Origin: JBOFOR01 sp051659545
GTDB taxonomy: Bacteria; Bacillota; Clostridia; Peptostreptococcales; Peptostreptococcaceae
Reading direction: 5' to 3'
Length of the DNA stretch: 8,869 bases
Assembly (NCBI RefSeq): GCF_051659545.1
Contig: NZ_JBOFOR010000113.1
Span: 1 to 8,869 of the forward strand
Under the pieces are notes generated by a model. The model made no database searches, was not told the origin of the DNA, and saw only the letters and a program-made list of their open reading frames with translations. This document shows positions 1 through 6,127 of this stretch, piece by piece; position 1 is the first letter of the stretch, and the number at the start of each line of letters is the position of its first letter. The position numbers and the translations under genes are program-made.

Positions 1-2
1 TT

Positions 3-410
3 TTCTTTTCATTTTTATTTATTTTATCCCTTACTATATTCCCAGTTTCTGTAGAAAATCAATCTAATATTAGATATAATATTATACCTTTTAAAACTAT
101 CTACACTTTTTTGAAGAATAAAAACCTTATAGAATCCACCTTTAATATTTTAGGTAATATATTATTGTTTATTCCTCTAGGATTTTTTTCTTACATAAAA
201 TCAAAAGGTAATATAAAAAAATCATTTTTAATTTGCTTTTATATTACAGTATTAGCTGAACTAACACAGTTATTTCTCCCTATGAGATTAAGTGATATAG
301 ATGATATCATACTTAATAGTATGGGAGGTACTGTTGGTATATTTGTAGCGTATATTTTAGTTATCTATATACTAAAAATTAACTTTAATAAAATATTCAA
401 TAAAATTTAA
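3..410 (+). CDS. VanZ-like family membrane protein, 5'-partial
   Basis: The frame is open from the left edge of the window, so the N-terminus is missing. A TTG at 111 could be read as a start, but the codons upstream (3-110) continue in frame with VanZ-like sequence (hydrophobic segment, then N-x-I-P-F), so it is internal. Visible are the NILGNILLFIPLGF segment, typical of the N-x-x-x-F-x-P-L-G motif, then a helix with E-x-x-Q, R-x-x-D-x-D-D and N-x-x-G-G-x-x-G. This order of conserved polar residues between membrane helices is the VanZ-like family signature. About four membrane segments remain. VanZ from the Tn1546 vancomycin-resistance cluster gives low teicoplanin resistance, but most chromosomal homologues have no defined role and nothing here links this copy to resistance. 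It is convergent with galU, and its stop codon lies inside the shared terminator stem. Confidence 0.8.
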   Translation, partial: FFSFLFILSLTIFPVSVENQSNIRYNIIPFKTIYTFLKNKNLIESTFNILGNILLFIPLGFFSYIKSKGNIKKSFLICFYITVLAELTQLFLPMRLSDIDDIILNSMGGTVGIFVAYILVIYILKINFNKIFNKI

Positions 411-458
411 AAAGTCAGATATCTTATTTTATATAAAATAAGATATCTGACTTTTTAA
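407..458. terminator. Bidirectional intrinsic terminator between vanZ-like gene and galU
   Basis: This is a perfect inverted repeat of 26 bp per arm centred between 432 and 433. Each arm contains AAAAAGTCAGATATCTTATT (409-428 and its complement 437-456), flanked by an A-run on one side and a T-run on the other, so either strand gives a hairpin followed by U residues. It lies between two convergent genes and includes the TAA stop of the plus-strand gene (408-410). The apex has no loop bases, so in RNA the central A/U pairs must open. Confidence 0.85.
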
Positions 459-480
459 TTGGTAATACTTTTGATATAGC

Positions 481-1404
481 TTACTCAGCATCTACAGCAA
501 CTTCCACTAACTCTTCTTCTACCACAACTTCATTCTTCTCACCTTTGCTTCTTAAAAATGCCATAAAATCATCTCTAAGCTCAGGTCTCTTAAGAGCAAA
601 GTCTACAGTAGCTTCTAAGAATCCTAACTTATCCCCCACATCATATCTTCTTCCCTCAAAATCATAAGCATAAATAGCCTCTTTAGTAGCTAAAGTCTGA
701 AGGGCATCAGTTAACTGTATCTCTCCACCCTTGCCAGCTTCTTGATTTTCAAGAATATCAAATATAGCTGGTGTTATTATATATCTACCAAGTATAGCAA
801 TATTAGAAGGAGCCTTCTCTACCTCTGGTTTCTCTACCATATCCTTAACCTTATAGACCCTATCTTCTATATGCTTAACATCTAGTATTCCGTACTTGCA
901 AGTATCTTCCTTAGCTACTTGTTGAACACCAAGTACTGATGTTTTATACTCATTATAACAATCTATAAGTTGCTTTAGGCATGGAGTATTTGCATCTACA
1001 ATATCATCCCCTAAAAGCACTGCGAATGGCTCGTTGCCGATAAAACTCTTCGCACAGTGGATAGCATGACCTAGACCTTTGGGCTCTTTTTGTCTGATGT
1101 AGTGGATATTTACCATATTAGATATATCTTGAACCATCTTAAGCATTTCGTCCTTGCCTTTTTGAGCTAATTCTAACTCTAATTCCACCGAGCGGTCAAA
1201 ATGATCCTCTATACTTTTCTTACTTCTACCAGTAACTATTAATATCTCTTCTATTCCTGAGGCTATAGCTTCCTCAATTATATACTGAAGCGTTGGTTTA
1301 TCAACAATTGGAAGCATTTCCTTTGGTTGTGATTTTGTGGCTGGTAAAAATCTAGTCCCAAGACCTGCAGCCGGTATTATTGCTTTTTTTACAGTATTTC
1401 TCAT
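481..1404 (-). CDS. galU: UTP--glucose-1-phosphate uridylyltransferase
   Basis: GalU makes UDP-glucose from UTP and glucose-1-phosphate in the cytoplasm, supplying glycolipid, teichoic acid and capsule synthesis. The 307-residue product starts with the nucleotidyltransferase signature AAGLGTRFLPATK (residues 12-24). It has the metal-binding LLGDD (130-134), VEKP (190-193), the GGEIQLTDAL stretch (226-235) and YDVGDKLGFL (254-263), all in the usual order. The start ATG is preceded by AAAGGAAT at good spacing. Length is slightly above the usual 290 or so because of an acidic, valine-rich tail after about residue 288, which probably lies outside the catalytic fold. It follows murJ by 42 bp on the same strand, so co-transcription is likely, ending at the terminator at 407-458. 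In this locus its product would feed Ugd, which is broken here. Confidence 0.96.
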   Translation of the reverse strand: MRNTVKKAIIPAAGLGTRFLPATKSQPKEMLPIVDKPTLQYIIEEAIASGIEEILIVTGRSKKSIEDHFDRSVELELELAQKGKDEMLKMVQDISNMVNIHYIRQKEPKGLGHAIHCAKSFIGNEPFAVLLGDDIVDANTPCLKQLIDCYNEYKTSVLGVQQVAKEDTCKYGILDVKHIEDRVYKVKDMVEKPEVEKAPSNIAILGRYIITPAIFDILENQEAGKGGEIQLTDALQTLATKEAIYAYDFEGRRYDVGDKLGFLEATVDFALKRPELRDDFMAFLRSKGEKNEVVVEEELVEVAVDAE

Positions 1405-1446
1405 AGTTATTCCTTTTTCCCCCTATATAATGATAATCTAATATTT

Positions 1447-2994
1447 CTAAACTTGAGCTAATTTTAATTTTCTCTTTGCCATCATTACAATAACATTTAT
1501 TTCTTCAACCTTTAATACAATTACCATTATTCCATAAGTAAATGCTCCAATAAAAATAGAACTAAATAGTGCTATAAATTCTTTGACAAATCCTACCCCC
1601 AACATTTGACTTAATAAATTATATGTAACAATTGTAATACCACCCATTACAATAGATGCTAGTAATGATTTAAAGGTTGTTTTTAAAATTTTATCTTGAC
1701 CAAAGTATCCAATTTTCTTTTTAAGACTTCGAAACAGTAGTATTATACATACTATAGCTGATATACTTGTTCCCAAAGCTAATCCAGCATGCTTTAAATA
1801 TCTTACTAAAACTAAGTTTACCGATATATTCATAACTACAGCAATTGCACCATTCACCATAGGTGTTTTTGTATCTTGTAATGAATAAAATACCTTTCCT
1901 AATATATCTCTAAGGCCAAAGGCTATCATTCCAATAGAATACATAGCAAGAGCTATTGCTGTCATACTAGTTGCTCTAGTATCAAACTCACCTCTTTGAA
2001 ATAGTATTTTTACTATTGGAGTTGCAAGTGTAATAGCACCTACTGATATAGGTAAAATTAAAAGAATTACACTGTTAATACTCTGTACAATGGATTGATT
2101 GAACTTTTCTTTGTTATCTTCAGAAGATAATTTTGATAACATTGGATATATAACTGTAGAAATTGATGATATGAATAGAACCATTACAAATCCATTTAAT
2201 TTGTTGGAATAATTAAGTGCTGATATACTACCCACTGCTAAGTTAGAAGCAAGTGCTCTATCTACCATTGCATTTATTTGATTAACACCTACTCCTATAA
2301 GGACTGGACCTATTAGCCAGATTGTTTTTCTTAAGTTTTCATCTTTAAGATTTATATGAGGAGTATATTTATAACCATTTTTTATTGCAAATGGTAACTG
2401 GAATAAAAACTCACTTGCAAGTCCTAGAACAGTTCCCCATATCATAGTATATGGACCATATTTAGTACTCAATATTATAGATGATATAATTATTATATTT
2501 TTAGGTAAACTTGTAAGCCCTGGTATTATAAAGTTGTTCTTTACTTGCAAATAGGAGGTCATTACAAACCCAATACCTGTAAATACCGTTCCCATTATTA
2601 TTATCCTTGTAAAGTTTACTGTAATTTGAAAGGTTTCTTCTTTAAATCCAAATGCAAATAGTTTTACTAAAGGCTCCGCAAATACATATCCTAATACTGC
2701 TAATGTTATAGATAATACTATAACTATATTAAAAATATTATTTGTGTACTTCAGCGACCTTTTTTCTCCAAAAGTATTATCTATGTTGCAATACATTGGG
2801 ATGAAAGTTGTTCCTAATGCTCCTCCTATGGATGCAAATATTACCAATGGTATGTTCATAGCTGTTATGTATGCATCGCTATACATTGATGCTCCATAGG
2901 AAGAGGCTAATACTAACTCCCTTCCAAATCCTAGTACTTTAGCTATTATTGTAGCTACCATAAGTCCTATTGTTGCCTTAGCTACTTTGTTCAT
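1447..2994 (-). CDS. murJ: Lipid II flippase MurJ (MviN family)
   Basis: MurJ moves lipid-linked peptidoglycan precursor across the cytoplasmic membrane. The 515-residue product matches the usual family length and is almost entirely hydrophobic, compatible with 14 membrane helices. The N-terminus carries the diagnostic pattern: a helix leading to KVLGFGRELVLASSYG (about residues 19-34), then SDAY and NIP. The conserved arginine after G-F-G is present. LGTTFIPMY and the later LFQRGEFD segment are also typical. The start ATG at 2994 has GTGAGGTAG just upstream. It lies 42 bp downstream of the ugd remnant and 42 bp upstream of galU, so the three genes were probably one transcript. Because it sits in a polysaccharide locus, a role as capsule repeat-unit flippase is an alternative, but the sequence looks like MurJ rather than a Wzx protein. 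Confidence 0.9.
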   Translation of the reverse strand: MNKVAKATIGLMVATIIAKVLGFGRELVLASSYGASMYSDAYITAMNIPLVIFASIGGALGTTFIPMYCNIDNTFGEKRSLKYTNNIFNIVIVLSITLAVLGYVFAEPLVKLFAFGFKEETFQITVNFTRIIIMGTVFTGIGFVMTSYLQVKNNFIIPGLTSLPKNIIIISSIILSTKYGPYTMIWGTVLGLASEFLFQLPFAIKNGYKYTPHINLKDENLRKTIWLIGPVLIGVGVNQINAMVDRALASNLAVGSISALNYSNKLNGFVMVLFISSISTVIYPMLSKLSSEDNKEKFNQSIVQSINSVILLILPISVGAITLATPIVKILFQRGEFDTRATSMTAIALAMYSIGMIAFGLRDILGKVFYSLQDTKTPMVNGAIAVVMNISVNLVLVRYLKHAGLALGTSISAIVCIILLFRSLKKKIGYFGQDKILKTTFKSLLASIVMGGITIVTYNLLSQMLGVGFVKEFIALFSSIFIGAFTYGIMVIVLKVEEINVIVMMAKRKLKLAQV

Positions 2995-3036
2995 TTAATC
3001 TACCTCACTATTTTTCACATGTACAAATTTTATATT

Positions 3037-3853
3037 TTAATCTCTATTATATATATCTCTAGAATAAACTTTGTCTTGTACATCTAATAAATCCTCAGAT
3101 ATTCTATTAGATACAATAACATCACATGTATTTTTAAATTCTTCTATATCTCTTATAACTTTAGAATTATAAAAATTATCTTCATCCATAGTTGGTTCAT
3201 ATACAACCACTTCTATTCCTTTTCCTTTTATTCTCTTCATAATCCCTTGAATTGAAGAGTGTCTAAAATTATCAGAGTTAGCTTTCATAGTTAATCTATA
3301 TATGCCTACAGTATTTGGATTTTTCTTTATTATTTGCTCTGATATATGATCTTTCCTGGTTGTATTAGACTCCAACTATAATTCTTGAAAGATATAGATT
3401 GTCATATAAGGATTTTCCTTCTCTTGAAAATTCGGGTGAGAATATTATATTGTCTGTTTCGAACATATTTTTTACTTTTTCTATATATCCTACTGGTACT
3501 GTAGACTTTATTACTATAGTTGCATTTGGGTTAATTGCTAGTACATTAGCTATTACAGCTTCCACACTGCTTGTGTTAAAGTATTTTTTTTCTGGGTCAT
3601 AATTTGTTGGAGTTGATATTATTACATAGTCTGCATCATTATATGCTTTGTATGCATCTGTTGTTGCTACTAGGTTTAGTTCTTTTATAGATAGGTATTG
3701 CTGAATTTCTACATCCACTATTGGAGATTGTTTTTGATTTATCATATCTACTTTTTCTTGAATTATATCTACCGCTACCACTTAATTGTGTTGTGCCAAC
3801 AGGATTGCGTTTGATAGGCCTACATATCCTGTTCCTGCTATTGCAATCTTCAT
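3037..3853 (-). pseudogene. ugd: UDP-glucose 6-dehydrogenase, inactivated by nonsense codon and internal deletion
   Basis: An intact enzyme (about 390 residues) oxidises UDP-glucose to UDP-glucuronate with NAD. The start ATG at 3853 has AAGGGGGAT upstream, and the product begins MKIAIAGTGYVGLSNAI with the G-x-G-x-x-G NAD motif. At codon 24 (3782-3784) there is a TAA where the family usually has a charged residue, after LLAQHN and before VVAVDI. The frame then continues through STPTNYD, STVPVGY and SPEFSREGKSLYDNLY to RIIVG near 3369. There the sequence jumps into another frame at SNTTRKDHISEQIIKKNP (ending at 3037), which is the start of the C-terminal UDP-binding domain. About 115 residues are missing, including the central helix and the GGYCLPKD segment with the catalytic cysteine. 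A GTG at 3781 and a TTG at 3375 open the two fragments but lack ribosome binding sites. Function is lost. Confidence 0.93.
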
Positions 3854-4021
3854 TCTACTATCCCCCTTGTATAATGTAGTTGTAACATTCGATATAAAAC
3901 TTTCTAATTGTTTAACGAACATTAACAACTTCTCTAAATTTAAAAATCTATATAAAATCATCTCTGATTTTAAAGCATTTCTTAATTAAGTTTTTTATTG
4001 AGTATATTCCTAACGGAAGAT
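3854..4021. other. Remaining upstream region of ugd, left flank of the IS110 element
   Basis: This stretch holds no gene I can support. Next to ugd it contains the minus-strand ribosome binding site (AAGGGGG, about 3862-3868). An imperfect dyad, TTGTTTAA at 3908-3915 and TTAACAA at 3922-3928, could be an operator or chance. I found no convincing pair of -35 and -10 boxes for ugd; they may have been displaced by the insertion. Position 4021 is the predicted left boundary of the element and is an inference. Confidence 0.4.
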
Positions 4022-4059
4022 TCAACTTTGACAAATATAGTTATACTCTTTACTGAATA

Positions 4060-4222
4060 GAGGATAGATGTAATCCCCCTGGGATGATCTCAGAGATCAT
4101 ATACCCGCAAATTAGCGTATCATTCCATCAGTAATAGTTCTATGTTTAGCTGGTTGGATTTCCCATGAAGGGAATTATCCGTGTCACAAACAAGGTTGTA
4201 GAATTACTGATAGAAATGGAAT
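4060..4222 (+). ncRNA. Candidate IS110 bridge RNA with target- and donor-binding loops
   Basis: IS110-group elements encode a bridge RNA of about 180 nt upstream of the transposase that pairs with target and donor DNA; that is family knowledge. Here three structures follow one another: a small 5' hairpin (GGAT 4062-4065 with ATCC 4073-4076); a stem GGGATGAT (4081-4088) with ATCATTCC (4119-4126, one G-U), holding an inner CGC/GCG hairpin (4106-4117); and a long stem ATCAGTAAT (4127-4135) with ATTACTGAT (4203-4211), plus TCTA/TAGA (4139-4142, 4199-4202). The last stem encloses an internal loop with an apical hairpin GGATTTCCC (4156-4164) with GGGAA (4170-4174) and ATCC (4177-4180). An outer match ATTCC/GGAAT (4122-4126, 4218-4222) competes with the second stem. 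RNA ends are not known. Confidence 0.6.
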
Positions 4223-4250
4223 CTCTTTTCTATCTCACTATATTAAAAAT

Positions 4251-4256
4251 AAGGAG
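4251..4256 (+). promoter_or_regulatory. Ribosome binding site fixing the transposase start
   Basis: AAGGAG lies 10 bases before the ATG at 4267. The frame is open further upstream, from an ATG at 4165, but that codon sits in the apical loop of a hairpin in the candidate bridge RNA and has no binding site. Translation therefore starts at 4267, just downstream of the RNA. Confidence 0.85.
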
Positions 4257-4266
4257 ATATTTACAA

Positions 4267-5565
4267 ATGTCAAAATATATTAATAATCCAGTTATTGGAA
4301 TAGATGTAGCTGCTGAATTTTCTATAGTTGCTATACTTGCACCTAACGGTGAAATTTACAGGAAATCATTTAGAATAAATCATACTTTAGAAGGTTTTAG
4401 ATATTTAGCTTTAGAAATAGAAAAAGTGGAAAAGAAATTTAGCATGAAAGCTGGCACTTTCATGGAGTCCACTGGCGTGTATCATTTATCTCTTTTCCAC
4501 TTTCTATGTAATAAGATGTTTGATGTGTTCACTATCAATCCTCTTATCACTAATTCTAACAAGAATTCTGATATAAGAAAAGTAAAAAATGATAAAAAAG
4601 ATGCCTTATCTATTGCTAAAATATGCAAATATCAAGATATTAAATTTTCTAGTAAATTTGATACTACCTTGTATACGTTGAAATCACTTTGTAGAGAGTA
4701 CTATAAACTTACAGATACAAAGTCAATTTACAAGAAAAAATTATCTAATGATTTACGTTTAATATTTCCTGGTTATACTGATATTTTCTCAGATATTACT
4801 TCTAAAACATCTATTCAAATATTGAAAACATATCCTATGCCAAAGGATATCTTATTTGCTGATAAAGATGATTTGATTAATATACTGTTAACTAAATCTA
4901 GAAAAGGTATTATATATGCTGAAGATAAATATTCTAAATTAATTAGTACTTCTGAAAGTGCTAAAATCATCGGAATACCTTCACCTAGCCTTTTTGTAAA
5001 ATTAATATCTGATATAAATATCATTGAAAATTTTGAAACTCAGATAAAATTGATATTATTAGAAATTCAAAATTTACTCTCTAGTTCTCAAATACCTCAA
5101 AGCATAGTCGATAATATTGATTTATTAAAATCTATACCTGGTATTGGTGAACTTACTGCAATTACAATAATAAGTGAAATTGGTGATATTAAAAATTTCA
5201 CTAAATCTAAGCATCTTGTAGCTTTCTTTGGTATTGATCCTTCTGTGAATGAATCAGGAAAATTCAAAGGAAACAATAATCATATATCTAAACGTGGTAC
5301 ACGTATTGGCCGTAGGGCCTTGTATGCAGTAGCTCTTGCTTCTATTAGATGTAAACGTAATGGTGATCCAACAAATTCTGTTTTACTCGATTATTATAAA
5401 AATAATATGAGTGGAAAGAGTAAAAAAGTTGGACTAGTTGCCATTATGCATAAATTAATGAAGTATATTTTTTCAGTGCTACGCAGTCAAAATCCATACG
5501 AACTTCGTATGCCTCTTGAACATTGTAAAGCATATATTGAGAATGTAAACTTAAAAGTAGCTTAG
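4267..5565 (+). CDS. IS110-family DEDD transposase (bridge-RNA-guided recombinase type)
   Basis: The protein of 432 residues, counted from the start with a good AAGGAG site, has the two domains of IS110 transposases. The N-terminal RuvC-like DEDD domain shows GIDVA (D13), the FMESTGVYH segment (E67) and NDKKDALSIAKI (D109 and D112). After a long helical linker (about 140-280), the C-terminal Transposase_20 domain begins with LKSIPGIGELTAITIISEIG (about 287-306), then LVAFFGIDPSVNESG (318-331; S326 and S330 are candidates for the catalytic serine) and SKRGTRIGRRALYAVAL. Family proteins recombine a circular element junction with a target using both domains and a guide RNA. All key acidic residues and the conserved C-terminal motifs are present and the frame is uninterrupted, so it may be active. 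At 432 residues it is at the long end for the family. The neighbouring capsule genes run on the opposite strand. Confidence 0.93.
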   Translation: MSKYINNPVIGIDVAAEFSIVAILAPNGEIYRKSFRINHTLEGFRYLALEIEKVEKKFSMKAGTFMESTGVYHLSLFHFLCNKMFDVFTINPLITNSNKNSDIRKVKNDKKDALSIAKICKYQDIKFSSKFDTTLYTLKSLCREYYKLTDTKSIYKKKLSNDLRLIFPGYTDIFSDITSKTSIQILKTYPMPKDILFADKDDLINILLTKSRKGIIYAEDKYSKLISTSESAKIIGIPSPSLFVKLISDINIIENFETQIKLILLEIQNLLSSSQIPQSIVDNIDLLKSIPGIGELTAITIISEIGDIKNFTKSKHLVAFFGIDPSVNESGKFKGNNNHISKRGTRIGRRALYAVALASIRCKRNGDPTNSVLLDYYKNNMSGKSKKVGLVAIMHKLMKYIFSVLRSQNPYELRMPLEHCKAYIENVNLKVA

Positions 5566-5633
5566 AAAATAAAACGAATAATTCTATTCTTTAACTATCA
5601 AAAAATTCGTATATTTTGATGGCTTATTTTCTA
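5563..5633. repeat. Nested dyads with pseudoknot topology in the IS110 right end
   Basis: A perfect 10-bp inverted repeat, TAGAAAATAA (5563-5572, including the transposase stop) and TTATTTTCTA (5624-5633), encloses two crossing pairs. These are ACGAAT (5574-5579) with ATTCGT (5605-5610), and ATCAAAA (5597-5603) with TTTTGAT (5614-5620). The order gives an H-type pseudoknot topology. A small competing hairpin GAATA-ATTC-TATTC (5576-5589) is also possible. No U-run follows, so this is not a normal terminator. AT-richness raises the chance of coincidence. Confidence 0.45.
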
Positions 5634-5734
5634 TGCTCTAAAACACTATTAAAAAATAATTCTAAAAACTCTTGACTAAAACTAGCTGGTCTATACTGTA
5701 CCTTTATTTTTACTTGATAATAAGATTTCGTCAT
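5624..5734 (-). CDS. Small open reading frame spanning the predicted IS110 right junction
   Basis: A 36-residue frame from ATG 5734 reads MTKSYYQVKIKVQYRP and then ASFSQEFLELFF to a C-terminal HRK. I do not recognise the product. AGAGGAG lies about 17 bases upstream of the ATG, too far for a good site; a GTG inside that motif is in frame but then lacks one. The predicted element boundary (5690-5691) falls between the two halves, so the C-terminal half would be encoded in the IS and the N-terminal half in the flank. It is either a chance frame or a gene start cut by the insertion. Expression is doubtful. Confidence 0.25.
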   Translation of the reverse strand: MTKSYYQVKIKVQYRPASFSQEFLELFFNSVLEHRK

Positions 5735-5842
5735 AATATTTAATTTTACCACTCCTCTATTCGTGGTTTTACATACAAGGTTCTACAAAAATTTTACCCC
5801 GAGGGGTCGTAGGCAAGGAACTTAGTGACTTGCCTTGCTACA
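5692..5842. mobile_element. Structured scar next to truncated glycosyltransferase, possible orphan end of another element
   Basis: This stretch has no convincing gene of its own but holds a run of hairpins: ACCAC (5748-5752) with GTGGT (5763-5767); the tight dyad ACCCCGAGGGGT (about 5796-5807); and GGCAAG (5812-5817) with CTTGCC (5829-5834). The last can also fold as GTAG(G)CAAGG with CCTTGCTAC. The terminal hairpin abuts the exact point where the glycosyltransferase homology stops. Subterminal hairpins without terminal inverted repeats are typical of IS200/IS605 ends, where they can also form part of a TnpB guide-RNA scaffold. No TnpA or TnpB coding sequence is visible, so the family is a guess. 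Confidence 0.35.
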
Positions 5843-6124
5843 ATCATCACTATCTAAAAAAGCTATATATTCACCTGTACTATTTTTTATGCCTACATTT
5901 CTTGTTTCTGCAATTCCTTTATTTTCTTGACTAATAAATTTTATTTTTTCATCTTGTTTAGAATATTTTTTACGAATTTCTTCCGAACTATCAGTAGAAC
6001 CGTCATTTATTAGTATAATTTCTAAATTTTTATATGTCTGATTTAGTAGTGAATTTAAACACCTTTCTAAATACTTTTCTACATTATATACAGGAACAAT
6101 TACTGATATTTTTTTATTATTCAT
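5822..6124 (-). pseudogene. Family 2 glycosyltransferase, 3'-truncated
   Basis: The first 94 residues are a clear GT2 (GT-A fold) N-terminus: ISVIVPVYNVEKYLERCLNS (6-25), NQTYKNLEIILINDGSTDSS (28-47), ENKGIAETRNVG (67-78) and the metal-binding LDSDD (90-94). Such enzymes transfer a sugar from a nucleotide donor to a lipid-linked intermediate on the cytoplasmic face. Family members are usually about 300 residues or more. Here homology stops right after the DxD motif and six unrelated residues (CSKASH) lead to a TAA, so the acceptor half, including the catalytic base region, is gone. The start ATG follows the tagD stop by 3 bp, with AAGGTG inside the end of tagD, indicating translational coupling in the original operon. 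The break coincides with the hairpin-rich scar downstream. It is very unlikely to be active. Confidence 0.9.
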
Positions 6125-6127
6125 TTT

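Larger units (their letters stand above)
4022..5691 (+). mobile_element. IS110-family insertion sequence, predicted ends
   Basis: A single DEDD transposase gene is flanked by about 245 bp of structured 5' non-coding DNA and about 125 bp of 3' non-coding DNA, with no terminal inverted repeats, as expected for the IS110 group. The ends are inferred from the guide-like segments of the upstream RNA: TAGCTGGT in the RNA loop (4147-4154) recurs at 5683-5690, and CAAGGTTG (4191-4198) is complementary to CAACTTTG at 4023-4030. Both boundaries share TC (4022-4023 and 5690-5691), the proposed core. Length would be about 1.67 kb. The presence of the element is certain from the transposase; the exact ends are a prediction. 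Confidence 0.7.

Noticed and set aside
111..410. Complete VanZ-like gene starting at TTG 111
   Set aside because: The same frame is open to the window edge and the upstream codons fit the family, so the gene is partial.
3399..3602. Plus-strand 67-codon frame
   Set aside because: It is antisense to the ugd remnant and has no recognisable protein features.
3365..3781. Two separate functional proteins from the ugd fragments
   Set aside because: Neither the GTG at 3781 nor the TTG at 3375 has a binding site, and each fragment is an incomplete domain of one enzyme.
3786..3989. Plus-strand 67-codon frame
   Set aside because: It runs antisense through the ugd start and its upstream region, with no binding site or family resemblance.
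4028..4047. Promoter made of TTGACA (4028-4033) and TATACT (4042-4047)
   Set aside because: The spacing is only 8 bp, and I found no good -10 box 16-18 bp after TTGACA.
4165..4266. N-terminal extension of the transposase from ATG 4165
   Set aside because: No ribosome binding site; the codon sits in an RNA hairpin loop and the extension does not resemble IS110 proteins. AAGGAG at 4251 supports the start at 4267.
4815..5024. Minus-strand 69-codon frame
   Set aside because: It is antisense within the transposase and has no support.
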